DNA from: UPXZ01 sp047974405
Lineage (GTDB): Bacteria; Bacteroidota; Bacteroidia; Bacteroidales; Paludibacteraceae
Length of the DNA: 64,000 nucleotides
Direction of reading: 5' to 3'
Assembly (NCBI GenBank): GCA_047974405.1
Contig: JBKECI010000028.1
Location: 23,276 to 87,275 of the forward strand
A program made the position numbers and the translations under genes. This document shows, one piece after another, positions 62,426 to 64,000 of the stretch; position 1 is the first letter of the stretch, and the number at the start of each line of letters is the position of its first letter. The notes beneath the pieces are model-generated. The model was given only the letters and a program-made list of their open reading frames with translations. It had not been told where the DNA came from and searched no databases.

Positions 62426-62620
62426 TTAGTTATAACCAACTTTAGCCATGGCAAATCCTCCTTCGCCGGCAGATTCGCGCAAAGCCTTCATGCCTGATAC
62501 GATTGCATTAGCAACTTTACCCAGCCACTCGAATGCCGGTCCCCCTCCATTAGTTTGTAATAACTCTTTTGTTGTTAAGGGTTGTAGATTTAATTCATTC
62601 ATATATTTTTCCATATCCAT
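62426..62620 (-). CDS. Double-glycine leader peptide 6 (divergent leader)
   Basis: A 64-residue precursor; ATGs at residues 1, 3 and 7 leave the start open. The leader (MNELNLQPLTTKELLQTNGG) is of the general bacteriocin type and not of the MKTLDLN type. The 38-residue core starts GPAFEWLGKVANAIVSGMKA and ends MAKVGYN; it is glycine- and alanine-rich and basic, resembling an amphipathic helix with a flexible tail. It begins 11 bp after the peptide 7 stop, so the pair may form a two-peptide unit. Confidence 0.83.
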   Translation of the reverse strand: MDMEKYMNELNLQPLTTKELLQTNGGGPAFEWLGKVANAIVSGMKALRESAGEGGFAMAKVGYN

Positions 62621-62631
62621 ATTTTCTTTTG

Positions 62632-62820
62632 TTAAAATCCTTCTGCATAACCTTTTTTGAAATCAGCAATACATTTCTTAGACCCTTCAAAAATGAGTTC
62701 ACTCACAGCAGTTGCAAGCATTACACCTCCAAGATATGCCCAAAAGTGAATTCCCCCTCCATCCGTTTCTCTCATTTCCGCCGCGTTCATCTCCTGAATG
62801 CCATACGTGTTTAAATCCAA
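62632..62820 (-). CDS. Double-glycine leader peptide 7 (start codon altered)
   Basis: The precursor keeps the family leader (..LDLNTYGIQEMNAAEMRE) and GG, but the expected ATG is ACG (62827-62829). Translation could start at the TTG at 62818-62820 (62 residues, leader short by three), or weakly at ACG (65 residues). The core of about 40 residues starts GIHFWAYLGGVMLATAVSEL and ends basic with one Cys (KKCIADFKKGYAEGF). Promoter cassette copy 3 is intact just upstream, so the gene is still transcribed on paper. Confidence 0.75.
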   Translation of the reverse strand: MDLNTYGIQEMNAAEMRETDGGGIHFWAYLGGVMLATAVSELIFEGSKKCIADFKKGYAEGF

Positions 62821-62836
62821 TGTTTTCGTTTCTTTA

Positions 62837-62866
62837 CAAATTTAGTTTAAAAAGTTAATAATCAAA
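62837..62866 (-). promoter_or_regulatory. Promoter of peptide 7
   Basis: TTTG (62863-62866), 18-bp spacer, TAAATTTG (62837-62844). Confidence 0.7.
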
Positions 62867-62876
62867 ATGTTTGTTT

Positions 62877-62918
62877 GGTAAATTCGTCCATCCGCGCGCT
62901 TGATGGTTTTCATTTACC
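62877..62918 (-). promoter_or_regulatory. Nested inverted repeat upstream of the peptide 7 promoter
   Basis: GGTAAA..CCATCC [gcgcgct] TGATGG..TTTACC; the outer stem is kept and the inner stem has one mismatch. Confidence 0.55.
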
Positions 62919-63052
62919 GGTGTAAAGAAAAGTAAAAATAGGTTACATCTGTTTTTTTTTTGAATTATTAACATTTTTGTTGGGGTGTTAGTAGATTAAT
63001 TGGTTCTTTTTTGCTTTGTCCGACAATAGATTTTTGTACGGTCGGAGACAAT

Positions 63053-63505
63053 CTAAACTAACATGGCTAAACCATTATGGGCGATATGGATTAAAGACAC
63101 CAATACGAAAGAAACAAACTCGTTGTGTCGCTTTTTATAGTAAAAAAAGGCAAAAGCAAGTATAAACCCGTCTGCAAATGTGTAAATAAGATAATGCAGA
63201 CTAAACCAATGGCTCACCGAAAACAGGATGCCTAACAGAACACACAAAATAAGTAAGTTTTTTACGAATTTTCTTAAAATTTTACCAGCAAGGTATTGAA
63301 AAACGAAAGTTTCGAAAATAGGGACAATAAGGATAATTTCAAAATACCTTTTACTTGGTAATATAGGATTGTTCAGTCGTATTTCATTCCCTGCAATAAT
63401 TGTAGGTATAAACAGCAAAGATGGAATAATGTATCCCAATAAGAAAAATATTAAAAGAGAGATTACGGTTGGTTGATTGAGAATAAACCGGTATAATTTG
63501 CGCAT
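63053..63505 (-). CDS. CPBP-family (CAAX/Abi) membrane protein with altered motif 1
   Basis: A 150-residue membrane protein with 4-5 helices. Motif 2 (FSVSH, FxxxH) and motif 3 (HIAHN, HxxxN) of the CPBP intramembrane protease family are present. Motif 1 reads FETFVFQ where EExxxR is expected: one Glu remains, the second is Thr, and Arg is Gln. Catalysis is therefore doubtful. CPBP proteins in bacteriocin loci of Gram-positive bacteria act as immunity factors, and this one lies between peptides 8 and 7. Confidence 0.75.
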   Translation of the reverse strand: MRKLYRFILNQPTVISLLIFFLLGYIIPSLLFIPTIIAGNEIRLNNPILPSKRYFEIILIVPIFETFVFQYLAGKILRKFVKNLLILCVLLGILFSVSHWFSLHYLIYTFADGFILAFAFFYYKKRHNEFVSFVLVSLIHIAHNGLAMLV

Positions 63506-63528
63506 GATTTTTTTTTGTCTGATTCGTA

Positions 63529-63607
63529 AAAAAACTACCCTAAGACTGCGAAAGAAATTCGGAAGAATTGTTCAATCGTTTGAATAATCGGTATAGGGTA
63601 GTTTTTT
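63529..63607 (-). terminator. Long-loop terminator after peptide 8
   Basis: AAAAAACTACCCTA (63529-63542) and TAGGGTAGTTTTTT (63594-63607) are perfect 14-bp inverted repeats. On the minus strand the stem ends in a T7 run. It lies 36 bp after the stop that peptide 8 would use if its frame were restored. Confidence 0.65.
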
Positions 63608-63642
63608 GCTACAATTCGTTATCGTTTCGTGAGAGATGTATC

Positions 63643-63862
63643 CTATCTCAACGGACTGCTTGGTCCATTAGCCCAATATTCTCCGCTGGATTCAAAATAC
63701 TCCATAGCCATGGCTTTGGCGACATCATAAGTGGCTCCCCAAAATATCGCTTCAGCAATTTTTTTTCGCAAGCATTCCCCAAGGGAATCCTCCATCCGTT
63801 TCTCTCATTTCCATTTCGTTCATTACCTGAACGCCGTACGTGTTTAAATCCAATGTTTTCAT
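63643..63862 (-). pseudogene. Double-glycine leader peptide 8, frameshifted
   Basis: From ATG 63862 the frame reads MKTLDLNTYG..ETDGG and then FPWGMLAKKNC before a TGA at 63752 (36 residues). The shift occurs at an A8 run (T8 on the plus strand, about 63759-63766). With seven A residues the frame continues as AKKIAEAIFWGATYDVAKAM and ends SGEYWANGPSSPLR at the TAG at 63643: 72 residues, close to its relatives. The leader also has changes (VQVMNEMEM for VQEMNAAEM). Its promoter is split by the insertion at 63889-63986. It may be a dead paralogue, or switched by slippage in the A run. Confidence 0.75.
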
Positions 63863-63869
63863 TTCTTTA

Positions 63870-63877
63870 CAAATTTA
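63870..63877 (-). promoter_or_regulatory. -7 box of peptide 8, separated from its -33 box
   Basis: TAAATTTG is kept 7 bp before the ATG, but the 98-bp insertion begins 11 bp upstream of it, inside the 18-bp spacer. The sequence now at the -33 position reads GGAG, not TTTG. Confidence 0.65.
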
Positions 63878-63888
63878 GTTTAAAAAGT

Positions 63889-63986
63889 GAGTTCCCTCCG
63901 AAAACCCATATTTTGCATTTCCCACCCCACTCACAGGGCTTGTGAATAGGACATTTTCGAATGAAAAGACTTTTCGGAGGAGACTC
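63889..63986. mobile_element. 98-bp MITE-like element in the peptide 8 promoter
   Basis: It starts GAGTTCCCTCCGAAAA and ends TTTTCGGAGGAGACTC, which are terminal inverted repeats matching at 14 of 16 positions. It is flanked by a 6-bp direct repeat AAAAGT (63883-63888 and 63987-63992). Removing the element and one repeat restores a sequence identical to the peptide 7 promoter region up to the window edge. It is too short to encode a transposase. Confidence 0.8.
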
Positions 63987-64000
63987 AAAAGTTAATAATC

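Larger units (their letters stand above)
62757..62984 (-). repeat. Leader-promoter cassette, copy 3
   Basis: Same organisation as copies 1 and 2; the start codon inside it is ACG and the inner stem has one mismatch. Confidence 0.85.

Noticed and set aside
56483..63862. Lanthipeptide or radical-SAM RiPP precursors
   Set aside because: No LanB/LanC/LanM, YcaO or radical-SAM gene lies in the cluster as seen, and most cores have no Cys. The cluster runs off the window, so this is provisional.
1..64000. CRISPR array or replication origin
   Set aside because: No regular repeat-spacer pattern was seen, and no dnaA gene or evident cluster of DnaA boxes; the only repeats are the peptide cassettes and the IS ends.

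Overview
The window looks like a chromosomal segment of a Bacteroidetes bacterium, most likely order Bacteroidales. Evidence: AT-rich DNA; many promoters with the Bacteroidetes -7 box TAnnTTTG; a TamL-type lipoprotein, a GldA-like ATPase, a GH97 glucosidase, HU/SPOR, DUF5020 and DUF5063 family proteins; and a secreted protease with a type IX secretion tail. Genus cannot be fixed from sequence alone.

Layout. 1-7000: envelope sugar genes: rfbB, a HU/SPOR protein, then a glycosyltransferase with a complete GDP-D-glycero-D-manno-heptose pathway (hddA, gmhA, hddC, gmhB). 7000-13600: mutS, tRNA-Arg(CCG), an ECF sigma factor with a 57-residue downstream protein, an RlmI-like methyltransferase, a RNase D-like exonuclease and a DUF5063 protein. 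13900-26200: ROK regulator, DUF5020 protein, M28 lipoprotein, proB, SpoU methylase, then a run tamL-dtd-pssA-gldA-ruvB-flippase. 26200-37500: RNase H, tRNA-Arg(CCT), rhomboid protease, a broken IS1595-type element with intact target duplications, M23 peptidase, rluB-type pseudouridine synthase, GH97, a solitary D12 adenine methyltransferase, recX and an AraC-Ada fusion. 37500-51800: mscS, nadE, GHL10 hydrolase, cls, ribD, ftsK, a large T9SS-exported HEVGH protease and nth.

51786-64000 (running off the right edge) is the accessory part: a peptide export cluster, all on the minus strand. It encodes a C39-peptidase ABC exporter with intact Gln/Cys/His/Asp catalytic residues, an HlyD-type adaptor translationally coupled to it, at least eight small double-glycine-leader peptides (six with almost the same 25-residue leader MKTLDLN..ETDGG and wholly different hydrophobic cores), three modular envelope proteins sharing a carboxypeptidase-like/DUF5686 module and a C-terminal beta-barrel-like module, and three small membrane proteins that could give self-protection. 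Several peptide genes carry a repeated ~220-bp cassette: leader, a TTTG-N18-TAAATTTG promoter ten bases from the start codon, and a nested inverted repeat. No RiPP-modifying enzyme (LanB/LanM, radical SAM, YcaO) is visible, so the products look like unmodified bacteriocin-like peptides.

The cluster appears to be evolving actively: one peptide gene (63752-63862) has a 98-bp MITE-like insertion between its promoter boxes plus a frameshift in an A8 run; another has its ATG changed to ACG; and hlyD plus the start of the exporter gene are much GC-richer than their surroundings.
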